From NCBI GenBank assembly GCA_029210465.1, contig JARGDL010000005.1, positions 1-53,365 on the forward strand: 53,365 nt of DNA. The letters are read 5' to 3'. Position 1 is the stretch's first letter, and every line of letters starts with the position of its first letter. Position numbers and translations under genes: made by a program. Below, piece after piece: positions 10,618 to 20,000 of the stretch. The DNA comes from Stygiobacter electus (GTDB lineage: Bacteria > Bacteroidota > Ignavibacteria > Ignavibacteriales > Melioribacteraceae). The notes beneath the pieces are model-generated. The model was not told the DNA's origin, did no database searches, and saw nothing but the letters and a program-made list of their open reading frames with translations.

Positions 10618-10988
10618 AAAATTTTCTTGACTAAATTGAAAAATAAATTTAAGTTGTAAACAGAAACAAAAGGAAATATTACTTGCTTAGAGGGCAGAAA
10701 AATATTTCACGCAATCCAGTAAAACTTCAAAAAGAAAATTACAAACTGAAACTACTTGATTTATTATGTATAAATCTTAATAAATATAAAAATATTCTTT
10801 TAGCTTTCAGTCGGCACATTCCTGAAATCACTATTAAAATAGAATTATATTATTTTTTAATAAGGTGTTGACTATGCAAAATTTTACAATAAAATTATTT
10901 GAAAAACACAGAAAACAAAGTTCTTGATAGAATATAGTACGTAGCCTGCCATGTGTACTATACAGTATTTTGGCAGTATAATTAATAG

Positions 10989-11662
10989 TTAGGCAAATGA
11001 AATGAATCGTTATCTATTTATAGTTTGTGTATTTTTTTTATTTAATGATATCCACCTTGCTCAGTTTAATAAAGATGGCATGTATCTGGACATTAATTTC
11101 ATGTTTGCAAGTGAGCATAAAAGTGAAAATATAATACATTCATTAGATCCGCTTTCAAGAACGTTGACAAAATATGACTATGAAAAATTGGTGATGGCAT
11201 TCAGCTTAGGTTTTTCTGGAAAAATTAATTTGACCAGAACTATTTGTATTAATTATAGACCCGGCATAAGCTTTAGTGATGAATACTATACATTTCTAGA
11301 TTTTGGCACATCATTAAGAATTCGCATTGTAAACAAAGTATTCACAAGTGCCGGCATTTTAGCAAAACTTTGTATAACTCCAAAAGTGGGAAATTTTAGC
11401 AATGCTACACCACGAGGAGAATCTTTTGAATATTTTATTAATGTAGGATATGAAATTGATGATAGATTAACTTTATTACTAAGTCTAAATGATACGATCA
11501 ATAATGAATATGGTAGTTCGTATTCAAGGTGGGGAATTATGAATGATACTTATATTAAAAAGAATGTTAATTGGATATTAAAGATAGGTTTAGAATATAA
11601 TTTGTAATTTGTCTAACCCGCAAATCAAAGCGACTGCTTTAAACGTTGCGGCATTTGTGTTG
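10989..11662 (+). mobile_element. integron-cassette-like unit carrying one gene
   Basis: The unit starts right after the G of GTTAGGC (10988-10994), which fits the GTTRRRY core of an attC R' box. The ORF starts eight bases later. The stop codon is followed after three bases by GTCTAAC (11611-11617), which fits the opposite RYYYAAC core, and then by an imperfect palindrome ending in GTTATAA (11662-11668). In a circular cassette the two cores would pair as one attC site: GTCTAAC against GTTAGGC is complementary except for one wobble. No integrase or further intact cassette is visible, so this would be a lone cassette. The boundaries are inferred from these cores. Confidence 0.5.
11002..11607 (+). 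CDS. hypothetical secreted beta-barrel-like protein
   Basis: I do not recognise this 201-residue protein. It has a signal peptide (MNRYLFIVCVFFLFNDIHLAQ) and then alternating hydrophobic/polar strands, such as GMYLDINFMFASE, LVMAFSLGFSGKINLT, TFLDFGTSLRIRIVN and WILKIGLEYNL. It ends in an aromatic/hydrophobic beta strand, which suggests a small outer-membrane barrel of about eight strands. It is the only gene in a cassette-like unit: the leader is eight bases and the stop is three bases from the downstream palindrome. No ribosome binding site is obvious, which is common in cassettes. Neighbours give no functional clue. Confidence 0.7.
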   Translation: MNRYLFIVCVFFLFNDIHLAQFNKDGMYLDINFMFASEHKSENIIHSLDPLSRTLTKYDYEKLVMAFSLGFSGKINLTRTICINYRPGISFSDEYYTFLDFGTSLRIRIVNKVFTSAGILAKLCITPKVGNFSNATPRGESFEYFINVGYEIDDRLTLLLSLNDTINNEYGSSYSRWGIMNDTYIKKNVNWILKIGLEYNL

Positions 11663-11668
11663 TTATAA
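11611..11668 (+). repeat. attC-like imperfect palindrome
   Basis: This 58-bp sequence has outer cores GTCTAAC and GTTATAA (TAAC pairs with GTTA). Two inner stems, CAAAT/ATTTG (11621-11625 with 11653-11657) and GCGAC/GTTGC (11630-11634 with 11645-11649), enclose a 10-nt loop. The unpaired bases between stems are what attC recombination sites use for strand choice. The size is at the short end for attC. Confidence 0.5.
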
Positions 11669-11820
11669 AGTTGCGTTGTAAAAATTAGTTGCTCTTAAAT
11701 GTAGTGAACAAAATAAAATTATAAATAATTATTGGCGTTGGCTTTTCAGTACTACATTGTAATTCTGGGCATTGCTTTACATCGTTATTACAAACTAAAA
11801 TGAAACAGTTTTAATTAAGA

Positions 11821-12285
11821 TTAGTACCCAGCTTTTGTGTTTTTATAAACTGCTTTTCGAATTTTTTCATCTGATGGATTTTCTATATTGCTTAATTTTT
11901 TTAACTCTTCAGCGGTTTCAAAGATTGTTTTATTAATACTTTCTATTACTTCTTGATTTACAGCTTTGCTTTCGCTAACTATTTCTTTAAAGAAATTCAT
12001 CTTTAATAAGAAATTATTTACTATATGATGTACACCGCGCATCGTAGTTTCATATAGTTTGTATTTTTCTTTTTCCCTTTTGATTAGATCTCTTTTTGCT
12101 TTTTGAATCATAAAAAAGAGCATTAACGAAGTAACCAAAACAAAAAACCAGCCTTTAAAGGTTTGAATTAATGTAGCTGTTGCGGAGGAAAAGTTAAATT
12201 GCTGAACTATTCTATCTGAGAAGTATATCCATAAAGATGAAATGAAGAAGTATGTTAATGTTATTTTATATTGTGGTCTTACCAT
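11821..12285 (-). CDS. two-TM protein resembling a truncated sensor kinase
   Basis: The N-terminus (ITLTYFFISSLWIYFSDRIVQ, then an extracytoplasmic turn, then QTFKGWFFVLVTSLMLFFMI) is the membrane anchor seen in front of many PAS-containing histidine kinases and diguanylate cyclases. Instead of PAS or catalytic domains there are only about 90 more residues, including MRGVHHIVNNFLLKMNFFKE, which recalls the phospho-accepting histidine helix of HWE/HisKA_2-like kinases. No ATP-binding domain follows. It could be a kinase remnant, a phosphotransfer or dimerisation partner, or a small membrane regulator. The start is the ATG at 12285; an upstream TTG at 12324 is possible. It lies downstream of the carbonic anhydrase on the same strand. 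Confidence 0.6.
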   Translation of the reverse strand: MVRPQYKITLTYFFISSLWIYFSDRIVQQFNFSSATATLIQTFKGWFFVLVTSLMLFFMIQKAKRDLIKREKEKYKLYETTMRGVHHIVNNFLLKMNFFKEIVSESKAVNQEVIESINKTIFETAEELKKLSNIENPSDEKIRKAVYKNTKAGY

Positions 12286-12430
12286 AACAATTTTAATTAT
12301 AATAAATTTAAAATAGGGTTTCAACCTTATATGCTAAGAATTTTTATAAACCACCCTTTACAATTAAACACAAGTTTATATTTTTTAGTTTATTTATTGT
12401 TTACAACAACGGAAGAAAGAAGTTTTAATT

Positions 12431-13066
12431 TTATTTTGTTTTTGTTCGGTAGATTGAATTTACTTTATCAATTGAAGAAACACTTATCTTCAAATCTTTT
12501 AATAAACCATTATGAAGTCCGTAAATCCAGCCATGAACGGTTAAATCTTTCCCGATTCTCCAAGCATTTTGAACAATTGTTGTATTACAAACATTTGCAA
12601 CTTGTTCATGTACATTAAGCTCACAAAGTCTATTTAGTTTTTCTTCATCAGATTTTAAGTAAGCAAATTCTTTCTGATTGAATCTATACACATCTTTTAT
12701 ATGACGAAGCCAATTATCAATTAAACCATGTTCATTTTTTTCGAGTGCGGCTTTTATTCCACCGCAATTATAATGACCACATACAATAATATGTTTTACA
12801 TTCAAAACATCAACGGCAAATTGAATTACAGATAATGCATTCAAATCTGTGTGAACAATTACATTTGCAATGTTTCGATGAACAAAAATTTCACCTGGTA
12901 ATAAACCTACAATTTCATTTGCAGGAACACGGCTATCGGAACAGCCAATCCATAAATACTCTGGTGATTGTTGCTTTGATAATTTTTTGAAGAAGGTCGG
13001 GTCATTTTCTTTAATCTTTTTTGACCATTCTTTGTTGTTTTCTAATAAACGATTAATATCGCTCAA
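12431..13066 (-). CDS. beta-class carbonic anhydrase
   Basis: This 211-residue zinc enzyme interconverts CO2 and bicarbonate in the cytoplasm. The ligands are all present: Cys42 and Asp44 in GCSDSRVPANEI, and His98 and Cys101 in IIVCGHYNCGGI, with the Asp44-Arg46 dyad typical of the class. The GDLFVHRNIAN-like segment (GEIFVHRNIANVI) is also there. It starts with TTG, supported by AAAGGG six bases upstream; there is no ATG at the start. It is adjacent to, but not overlapping, the kinase-like gene downstream. The MITE-like element copy 2 sits about 65 bp upstream of the start, possibly within its promoter region. Confidence 0.95.
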   Translation of the reverse strand: MSDINRLLENNKEWSKKIKENDPTFFKKLSKQQSPEYLWIGCSDSRVPANEIVGLLPGEIFVHRNIANVIVHTDLNALSVIQFAVDVLNVKHIIVCGHYNCGGIKAALEKNEHGLIDNWLRHIKDVYRFNQKEFAYLKSDEEKLNRLCELNVHEQVANVCNTTIVQNAWRIGKDLTVHGWIYGLHNGLLKDLKISVSSIDKVNSIYRTKTK

Positions 13067-13130
13067 TTAATTCCCTTTCAAATTTTTTTTTCCAATAGAG
13101 CCGTTTATGCTTTTTGTTTTTCTTGCTTTA

Positions 13131-13251
13131 TGAGACATCTGAAAAATAGATTTCTTATTGACTGTCATTCTCGTGAAAGCGGGAATCTAATTAGTTTTTA
13201 CTGGATTCCTGTTTCCACAGGAATGACTTTTTGAATTTTTCAGAAGTCTCT
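13131..13251. mobile_element. MITE-like element, copy 2, intergenic
   Basis: The ends are GAGACATCTGAAAAAT (left, from 13132) and ATTTTTCAGAAGTCTC (right, to 13250), matching copy 1 at 2589-2734 apart from one base inside the left repeat and one at its outer end. A 4-bp duplication TTTA flanks it (13127-13130 and 13252-13255). The core differs completely from copy 1: two hairpins, GTCATTCTCGTGAAAGCGGGAATC at about 13163-13186 and GGATTCCTGTTTCCACAGGAATGAC at about 13203-13227. These resemble the dRS3-like ATTCCC/GGGAAT repeats of many bacteria. No ORF is present. Confidence 0.8.
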
Positions 13252-13271
13252 TTTAGATTTCTTCAAATACT

Positions 13272-14699
13272 TTAAAACCTCCATCTTGAATCAAATGCAA
13301 CAGTAATTCTTTTTGCGGAATTTGGATTTAATACATTTTGAAAATCTGGTGTGCCAATATTAAACTCTAACAATCCCAAATCAAAACCCAAACCTAATGC
13401 CCAACCAAATTTATCGAAACCTCCAATTGAAAAACCCGTTCGTAATCCAATAGCTTTTGTTGGTGAATAATCTAATCCTGCAACTAATCGTGGAGTTTTA
13501 TAATTGCCTGGTTGTTCATTAAAACCCTGATGCAGTTCTAAAACGGCAAGCATTCTTCCAGCAGAACGAACATTACTTGATCTGTTTGTCCAAGCAATTG
13601 CAATGTGAAGAGCTGTAGCCATATCAGTTTTTAATGAACTAATATATTTACCATTGTCTTTTCCGGTCAGTCTTGAAGTTAATGTATCAATTTGTTCCTT
13701 ATTTGTAATATCATCAAGATAGATTGGCGCATTTGAAGAAAATTGAGCAACATCATTTTTCCATTCGATTGAACCAATATCTGTTATTGATAATGCAACT
13801 GAAATTGATTCATTAATTTTTGCAGCTATACCAAAATCAAATCCAACGCCGCTACCAGAAGGCTCAGGAAAAGCTGTGAATGAAAAATCTTTTTTTGGTT
13901 TGTTATCAAAATTATATTTAACATTAAAATCTTTTGAGAATGCTGAATAAGCAAGAAAATCTCCTTTACCAGTAATTACATTTGCATCACCTGTTTTTAA
14001 TTCAGTATTTACTTTTTCAACACCTATATAAAAATAACCGCTTACAAGGTTTACAGAAGCACCTATTGAAATTCCTTTTAACAAATCAAATTCACGTGAA
14101 TATGTAAATGAAGTTTTTCTTAACCACCATGCTTTGAATTTTGTGTCGCTGAAATTGTAAACTTGATTTGGAAGATTTCCATCAAGTCCAAGATCAATTA
14201 AACTTTTTGGTAAAGTTAAGTTTGATGAAAATCTATCCGTAATTGAAAATCCGATAGCACCAAAATTTTTTGATGGTTGAATCTTAACACCAATTAATTG
14301 AAAGGAAATATCAGAATAAATTGAGCCGCCATCTTTAAAAATTTCTTTTAGATTTTTTTTATCTGTTTCAGTTAATTCTCTTCCATAAGTTTTACCATCA
14401 TTACCAATTACTTTTGTGCCGAAGTAATAATTGTAATCATCAATCGAAATAAAGTTTGAACCGAGACTTAATGAAATATTTGGAGCTGGTATTGGTAAAA
14501 TAAATTCTGTAACAGAAGCGGAATCTTGATAAACATTTGCCGGATTTTTTCCAATAGCCATTAAACCAAATGAAGAAGCAAATGATTTTCCCATACTCAT
14601 TGAACGTGCATCCGAAGAGCCTTGCGAGCCGATTCCTTGTGCTGTCAATAATGATGTTGACATTAGTAAAGCAATTGAAAATAAAAATAATTTTTTCAT
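13272..14699 (-). CDS. outer-membrane beta-barrel protein (DUF5723-like)
   Basis: This 475-residue protein has a clear signal peptide (MKKLFLFSIALLMSTSLLTAQ) followed by SDARSMSMGKSFASSFGLMAIGKNPAN. That A-M-G ... NPA pattern is shared by PorV/FadL-like and DUF5723 barrels of the Bacteroidetes group. Many amphipathic strands follow and the C-terminus ends in KRITVAFDSRWRF, a barrel-closing strand with a terminal Phe. It is nine bases downstream of the lipoprotein-like gene, with AGGAGG before its start, so the two are one operon. The role is unknown; such barrels often partner with surface-exposed or secreted proteins. Confidence 0.75.
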   Translation of the reverse strand: MKKLFLFSIALLMSTSLLTAQGIGSQGSSDARSMSMGKSFASSFGLMAIGKNPANVYQDSASVTEFILPIPAPNISLSLGSNFISIDDYNYYFGTKVIGNDGKTYGRELTETDKKNLKEIFKDGGSIYSDISFQLIGVKIQPSKNFGAIGFSITDRFSSNLTLPKSLIDLGLDGNLPNQVYNFSDTKFKAWWLRKTSFTYSREFDLLKGISIGASVNLVSGYFYIGVEKVNTELKTGDANVITGKGDFLAYSAFSKDFNVKYNFDNKPKKDFSFTAFPEPSGSGVGFDFGIAAKINESISVALSITDIGSIEWKNDVAQFSSNAPIYLDDITNKEQIDTLTSRLTGKDNGKYISSLKTDMATALHIAIAWTNRSSNVRSAGRMLAVLELHQGFNEQPGNYKTPRLVAGLDYSPTKAIGLRTGFSIGGFDKFGWALGLGFDLGLLEFNIGTPDFQNVLNPNSAKRITVAFDSRWRF

Positions 14700-14708
14700 T
14701 TCTTCCTC

Positions 14709-16775
14709 CTATTGCTTTACTTTATAATTTGTTGAGCCAAATGCGTTAATTATTACATCGTCTGTTGTCTTAAATTTTACTGGAGAATTTCCTGACCCAT
14801 TTGTATTTATTTTAAGATTAACTTTCATATAAGCTGCATTTCTAATTTTATCAATTTCTGCTTTTTGTGTTTTAACTTTAATTGTCTGTTCATTTTTAGT
14901 TATTACATTACCATTTGCATCAGTTGTCGCACCATTAATCGTCAAAATTGTATCTTGATCTGCATATTTAGGTGGAAAATAAGTTAGAAATTTATTTTGT
15001 GCGTCATACATCTTTCCTGTAAATGAAATTGAAACGGGCAAACCATTTGTAATTTTAATTCCTGCTTCAAGTGAATTAATATCTTTTAATTTATCACGGT
15101 CATCATTTGAAAGATCAACTTTAACAGAATCTTTCAAGACTGCATTTTGAATTCCTAATTCCATTGGTAATTCGATAATAGATCTTCCAGTAACAATATC
15201 CGTGCTTTTTATATTTACAATTTTATAATTTGGATTTACAATACCGCCAGAATAAATTATTAACGAATCAGGAAATTGGGTAAACTTTTTAAAAAACAAA
15301 CTCAAACTATCTGCATTAATAGAAAGGATTGAATCTGTTGGAGAGATTATTTGATTACTTAATGTCTTGCTGTTTAATCCAAGTATTGCTTTTTGACCCA
15401 AACTATTTTTTCCTTCAATTCTACCATCAAGTTTGAATTCGAATTGTGCAGTTGTTTTTAATCTTATTTGGACAAATGGATTTTTGAAATTTATCTGTTG
15501 GAACTGAAGTTTTGTTTTCAAATCTTTTAAGTCAAATGAAATAGAACTTCTTTCGGTAGTAACTGTTTTAGGTTGAAGCTGCCCGTTAAATTCTTTTAGT
15601 TTTAATTCACCAATATTAATTATACCATTTATTCCATCAGTGCTTTTTATTGTTCTCAAATCATTCGATGATAAAATCACAAAATTAATTTTATACGAAA
15701 CTTGGTTTGTTGGTGAACCATTTAAGCTTACAAGTGAATGGTCTTTTAAAGAATAATTATTAAAAATATTTATAGTTTGTTTTTTTCCTATAAATCTTGT
15801 TTCAGTAAAAGTTTGACCGGAAGGGGTTTTTAAATTATTAATTGTAATTGTCATCGTAGCATCAAGATCAAGATTATTAATAATCGTTAAGTTCATTAAA
15901 CCGCTTTCAATTTTTATTAAATTGAATTTTGTTGGCTGAGCAGTATTTTCTTCAAATGAAAATGAATTATCAATTATAATTGGATCTTGATTAGGAATTT
16001 TAGCTTGAGCCTCGGAAACATTTAATTCCTTAATCTTAGCTTTAACAGTAAAAGAATTTTCTGGTAATGTTATTTTGTTACCGTTACTTCCATTCGTAGA
16101 TACGACACATTCAAATACAAATTGATTTTTTACAATTAATCCTTTTGTTATTTGAATTGAAGAAATTTTTCCTGTTGATTTTGGAGCGATAACAAGACTG
16201 TTGTTATAACTAAAAACAACTTCACCAGTGCCAATATTTTTCAAAGCGATATTGCTTATTGTTAAATTAACAGGCGATGGAAACTGATTTGTAATTTCTA
16301 AATCAATCAAACCATTTTCAATTTTTGCTGTTGCAAATGATTGAGAAACATCTGTATTTGAAGAAACAGGAACATTTGAAACCGCTGGAATAACTGCTTG
16401 ACTATTTGGATTAACATTTCCACCTAACCAACTATATCCAATATCTGCACGAACTGAATCTTGCTTCAAAGAAATAATGCCAATTGTTTCAGACGCACTT
16501 TCAGAAATTCCATCAACTTTTAGTTTGTCATCAATTCTTATGTTATCTAGATTATTAGTTTTTGTATAATAGATAATTCCTTTGTTGATGCCACTTTGAT
16601 AAAAACTAAGTTCTTTGCTTTTTTCAAGAATGTCATTCAAGGTGTAACTTTTTTTAGTAATTGGTATATTTAACGATACATCCCAACTTGGTAACTGTGG
16701 TTCATTAACCTGACAAAATTGAAAAACAAACACAGAGAAAGAAAACAGGAGCAAAAGTTTAGGTCTTTTAATCAT
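14709..16775 (-). CDS. large secreted or lipid-anchored hypothetical protein
   Basis: This 688-residue protein has an N-terminal export signal ending in VFVFQFCQVNEPQLPSW; the Cys at about residue 22 could be lipidated, although the lipobox is weak. The rest is rich in beta strands with repeated arrangements like GLIDLEITNQFPSPVNLTISN (about 165) and GLMNLTIINNLDLDATMTI (about 290), suggesting two or more immunoglobulin-like domains. I do not recognise a named family. AAGGAG precedes the ATG. It is directly upstream of the barrel gene and divergent from the giant lamin-tail protein, so it may be a periplasmic or surface partner of the barrel. That is inference from operon order. Confidence 0.65.
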   Translation of the reverse strand: MIKRPKLLLLFSFSVFVFQFCQVNEPQLPSWDVSLNIPITKKSYTLNDILEKSKELSFYQSGINKGIIYYTKTNNLDNIRIDDKLKVDGISESASETIGIISLKQDSVRADIGYSWLGGNVNPNSQAVIPAVSNVPVSSNTDVSQSFATAKIENGLIDLEITNQFPSPVNLTISNIALKNIGTGEVVFSYNNSLVIAPKSTGKISSIQITKGLIVKNQFVFECVVSTNGSNGNKITLPENSFTVKAKIKELNVSEAQAKIPNQDPIIIDNSFSFEENTAQPTKFNLIKIESGLMNLTIINNLDLDATMTITINNLKTPSGQTFTETRFIGKKQTINIFNNYSLKDHSLVSLNGSPTNQVSYKINFVILSSNDLRTIKSTDGINGIINIGELKLKEFNGQLQPKTVTTERSSISFDLKDLKTKLQFQQINFKNPFVQIRLKTTAQFEFKLDGRIEGKNSLGQKAILGLNSKTLSNQIISPTDSILSINADSLSLFFKKFTQFPDSLIIYSGGIVNPNYKIVNIKSTDIVTGRSIIELPMELGIQNAVLKDSVKVDLSNDDRDKLKDINSLEAGIKITNGLPVSISFTGKMYDAQNKFLTYFPPKYADQDTILTINGATTDANGNVITKNEQTIKVKTQKAEIDKIRNAAYMKVNLKINTNGSGNSPVKFKTTDDVIINAFGSTNYKVKQ

Positions 16776-17038
16776 TTTTTCTCCTTAATAAAGAATTATT
16801 ATATACTTAAAGAAAGTTAACAATTAATCTTTAAATAAGCATTAAAATTTAATAACGAAAGCTCTTAAAAATGTTTTTTGTCACATCGACTGAAATAAGA
16901 AACATGAAAAGATTTTTTACCATTTGTTTTTATGCCTTCTAATTATATTTAGAATTTCCATAAATTTTCATAATTATAATCGATGCAGATAAATTTAAGT
17001 TTAATTATATTTCAATAAACAATCCCCCAATTTAATTG

Positions 17039-20000
17039 ATGAAGAAACCTTTTATAACTATTTCTATTTTAATTTTATTCGTGCATCTAAAATTAATTGC
17101 ACAGACTACCAATCCATTAACATTTACAGAAGTGATGTTTTATCCAACAGAAAATAATGGAGAGTTTATAGAGATTTATAACACATCGACAACACAAACA
17201 ATAAATCTCAATGGTTATAAAATTAAATATTACACATCAACAGCAGATAATCTTGTTGCTTTTATCGGTGGAATGGATTTAGCTCCAGGAAAATTTGCCG
17301 TCATCATAGAAAACGATTATGACTATAATAATGGAGCTTATAAAAATATAATTCCAGCTGATGCAATTGTTTTAAAGATTAGTGATGCATCATTTGGAAC
17401 TTCTGGTATGGCAAATACAACAAGTCGTGATATTTCATTGTTAGATGCTTCAAATAATGTTGTTGATGCTTATACTTATTCTGCTGATAATAACGCTGGA
17501 ATTTCTGATGAAAAATTTGTGCTTAATAAAACTAATGATGCTTCAAATTGGAGAAACTCAACAAAACTTAATGGCACACCGGGAAAAATTAATTCTGTAA
17601 CACCAATTACTTATTTAAATGACTTATCAATTCAACTTTATACTTTAACACCATCCAATCCGGTTGAAAAAGATTCTGTTTTAATAAATTTCATTGTAAA
17701 AAATATTGGGGCTTTAGATGCAAGCAATTTTTCTGTTGATATTTTTGATGATATTAATGGCGACTCAATCAAACAGGCTAATGAAATTTTATACACCAAA
17801 GATTTTACTGATTTAGTTACCAATGATTCTCTTTTTGTTCAAGTAAAATTTTATGCTGCATCAATTGGGAATAAATCAATTATTGGTAAAGTAAATTTTT
17901 CCATTGATGAAAATATATCAAATAATACTTCTTATGTTAAGGTTAACATATCTGAAAAACCAGCCAGCTTTACAGATATTGTAATAAATGAAATAATGTA
18001 TCTCCCGAACAACGATGAACCAGAATGGCTTGAATTATTTAACCGCTCAGATAGAAATATTAATCTTAAAAATTGGAAGATTACTGATTTAAGTTCAACA
18101 ACTACTATTTCAGCTTCCGATTTTGTTTTGGCATCCGGTGAATATTTAGTAATAAGCAATGATTCAACTATTTCAAATCTTTATCCACAATCAATAAAAC
18201 TAATTGTAAAACAATTGCCAACATTCAATAACAGCGGCGACCAAATTGTATTAAGAAATTCAATCAACACTACAATTGATTCTGTTAAATATTTACCCGA
18301 TTGGGGTGGAAATGTTGGCGGTAAATCATTAGAAAGAGTTTCAACAGAAGTGAGTTCAAGCCTGGCTTCAAATTGGAAGACAAGTGAAAGCAAATACAAA
18401 GCAACACCTTCATTAATTAATTCTGTTACTCAAAAAAGTTATGATTTGAGAGTTAAATCAATTTCATCACAAGCAAAATATGTTGAAGCAGGCAAATCAA
18501 TTCAGTTGAATGTAATAGTTGAAAATATTGGACTAAATAACACTGCAAACTATTCTGTAAAAATTTTCAAAGATAGAAATCTAAACAACTTTGAAGATGA
18601 CGATGAAAAAATTGCTGAACAAAATGGTTCAAATTTATCACCATATCAATTAAAAGAGTTTACTTTTAATATTTCAGAATTTGTTGTTGGGTTAAATCAA
18701 ATTATAGCAAGAATTGATTTTCCTAATGATGCTTTCACCGAAAATAATTCTCAACTTTTTAAGATAAATGGTGTTACAATAAATGAAGTTTTTGGTGATT
18801 TAATTGTAAATGAAATTATGTACGCACCAACTTCACAAGAACCTGAATGGATTGAAATTTTCAACAGAAGTCAAAAACAAATCAATCTTAAAGGTTATCA
18901 AATTGCAAACAGCAGTACAAAATCAAAAGTTGTTTTAAGTGATGTAATTATTAAACCTGAAGAATATTTTGTTATCGCAAAAGATAGTTCAATATTTTCA
19001 AAATATATTTTAAGTAAAAATATAATCATTACATCGTTCCCAACATTAAGCAACACTAAAGATCGTGTGATGATTTTAGATTCGCTCGATAGAACAATTG
19101 ATTCTCTGTTTTATAAAAATACTTGGGGCGGAACAAATGGTAAATCACTCGAAAGACTTGATGCTAACTTTGCTTCGGTTGATTCTTCAAATTGGAAATC
19201 ATCGTTAAATCAATTTGGTGCTACACCGGGTTTTATAAATTCCATCTCAAAAAAGAAATATGATTTAGCTGTTACAAATATAAAGTTTAATCCAGTTCAA
19301 CCAATTGCTGGAGAAAATGTTAGAATAAGCGTTGATATTTCTAATGTTGGGAAAAATGATGCTGTGTTTAGTCTTATTTTAAATCGAATAAATAAAGACA
19401 GCTCTAAAACAAAAGTTGAAGAATCTAATTCACTTGCTCTCTTTAAAGATTCAAAAATGAGTTATCAATTTTCTTTCGTAATTAATTCAATTAATACAAA
19501 ACAAACTTTTGAAGTTGTTGCAAACTTTTTAGCCGATGAAGATTTATCAAATAATAATTTTACATCATCAGTTTTGCCTGGATACTCAAAAGGAATTGTT
19601 TTACTTAATGAAATAATGTACAATCCTTTAAATGGCGAGCCGGAATGGATTGAACTTTTCAATAATTCAAGCAAGGAAGTTGATTTAGAAGAATGGTCAA
19701 TAACAGATGTTTTAACTACACCTCAAAAACAAATTATAAAAGCAAAGGAAACAATCTTTCCGCCAAAATCATTTTTAGTAATTGCAAAAGATTCAACCAT
19801 TAAAAATTTTCATCGTGAAATAAATTCAAAATTAATTATCACATCATTTGCAAATTTAAACAATGATGCCGATGGCGTTGTAATAAAAGATTCCCGTGGG
19901 ACTACAATTGATTCAATACGATATGATTACAAAATGGGTGGTGAAAATGGAAAATCCCTCGAAAGGAAATTGTTATCAGTTGACACAAATGAAAAATCAA

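Larger units (their letters stand above)
10258..10945. other. intergenic stretch with degenerate repeats, no convincing gene
   Basis: This is an approximately 690-bp non-coding stretch between icd and the cassette-like gene. It contains the icd hairpin and small palindromes (CCTGTCGGTAGACAGG near 10379, GCCTGACTTTCAGGC near 10420). Three degenerate copies of a GTGAAAATCAGTGTTA-type repeat follow: 10471-10501 direct, 10507-10530 inverted and 10586-10617 direct. The stem ATCTGTGGT/ACCACAGAT at 10491-10519 includes an eight-T loop. One 62-codon open frame (10683-10871) lacks any ribosome binding site or family resemblance. From 10880 on I see nothing until the dyad at 10946. Confidence 0.6.

Noticed and set aside
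10683..10871. 62-codon open frame in the repeat-rich intergenic region
   Set aside because: It has no ribosome binding site, no signal peptide, no family resemblance and an AT-driven composition; probably a chance ORF.
11662..11820. Possible second cassette after the attC-like palindrome
   Set aside because: GTTATAA could start another cassette, but no ORF and no matching TTATAAC core follow before the next minus-strand gene.
12271..12618. 115-codon plus-strand frame overlapping the kinase-like gene and carbonic anhydrase
   Set aside because: It overlaps two well-supported minus-strand genes and has no family signature.
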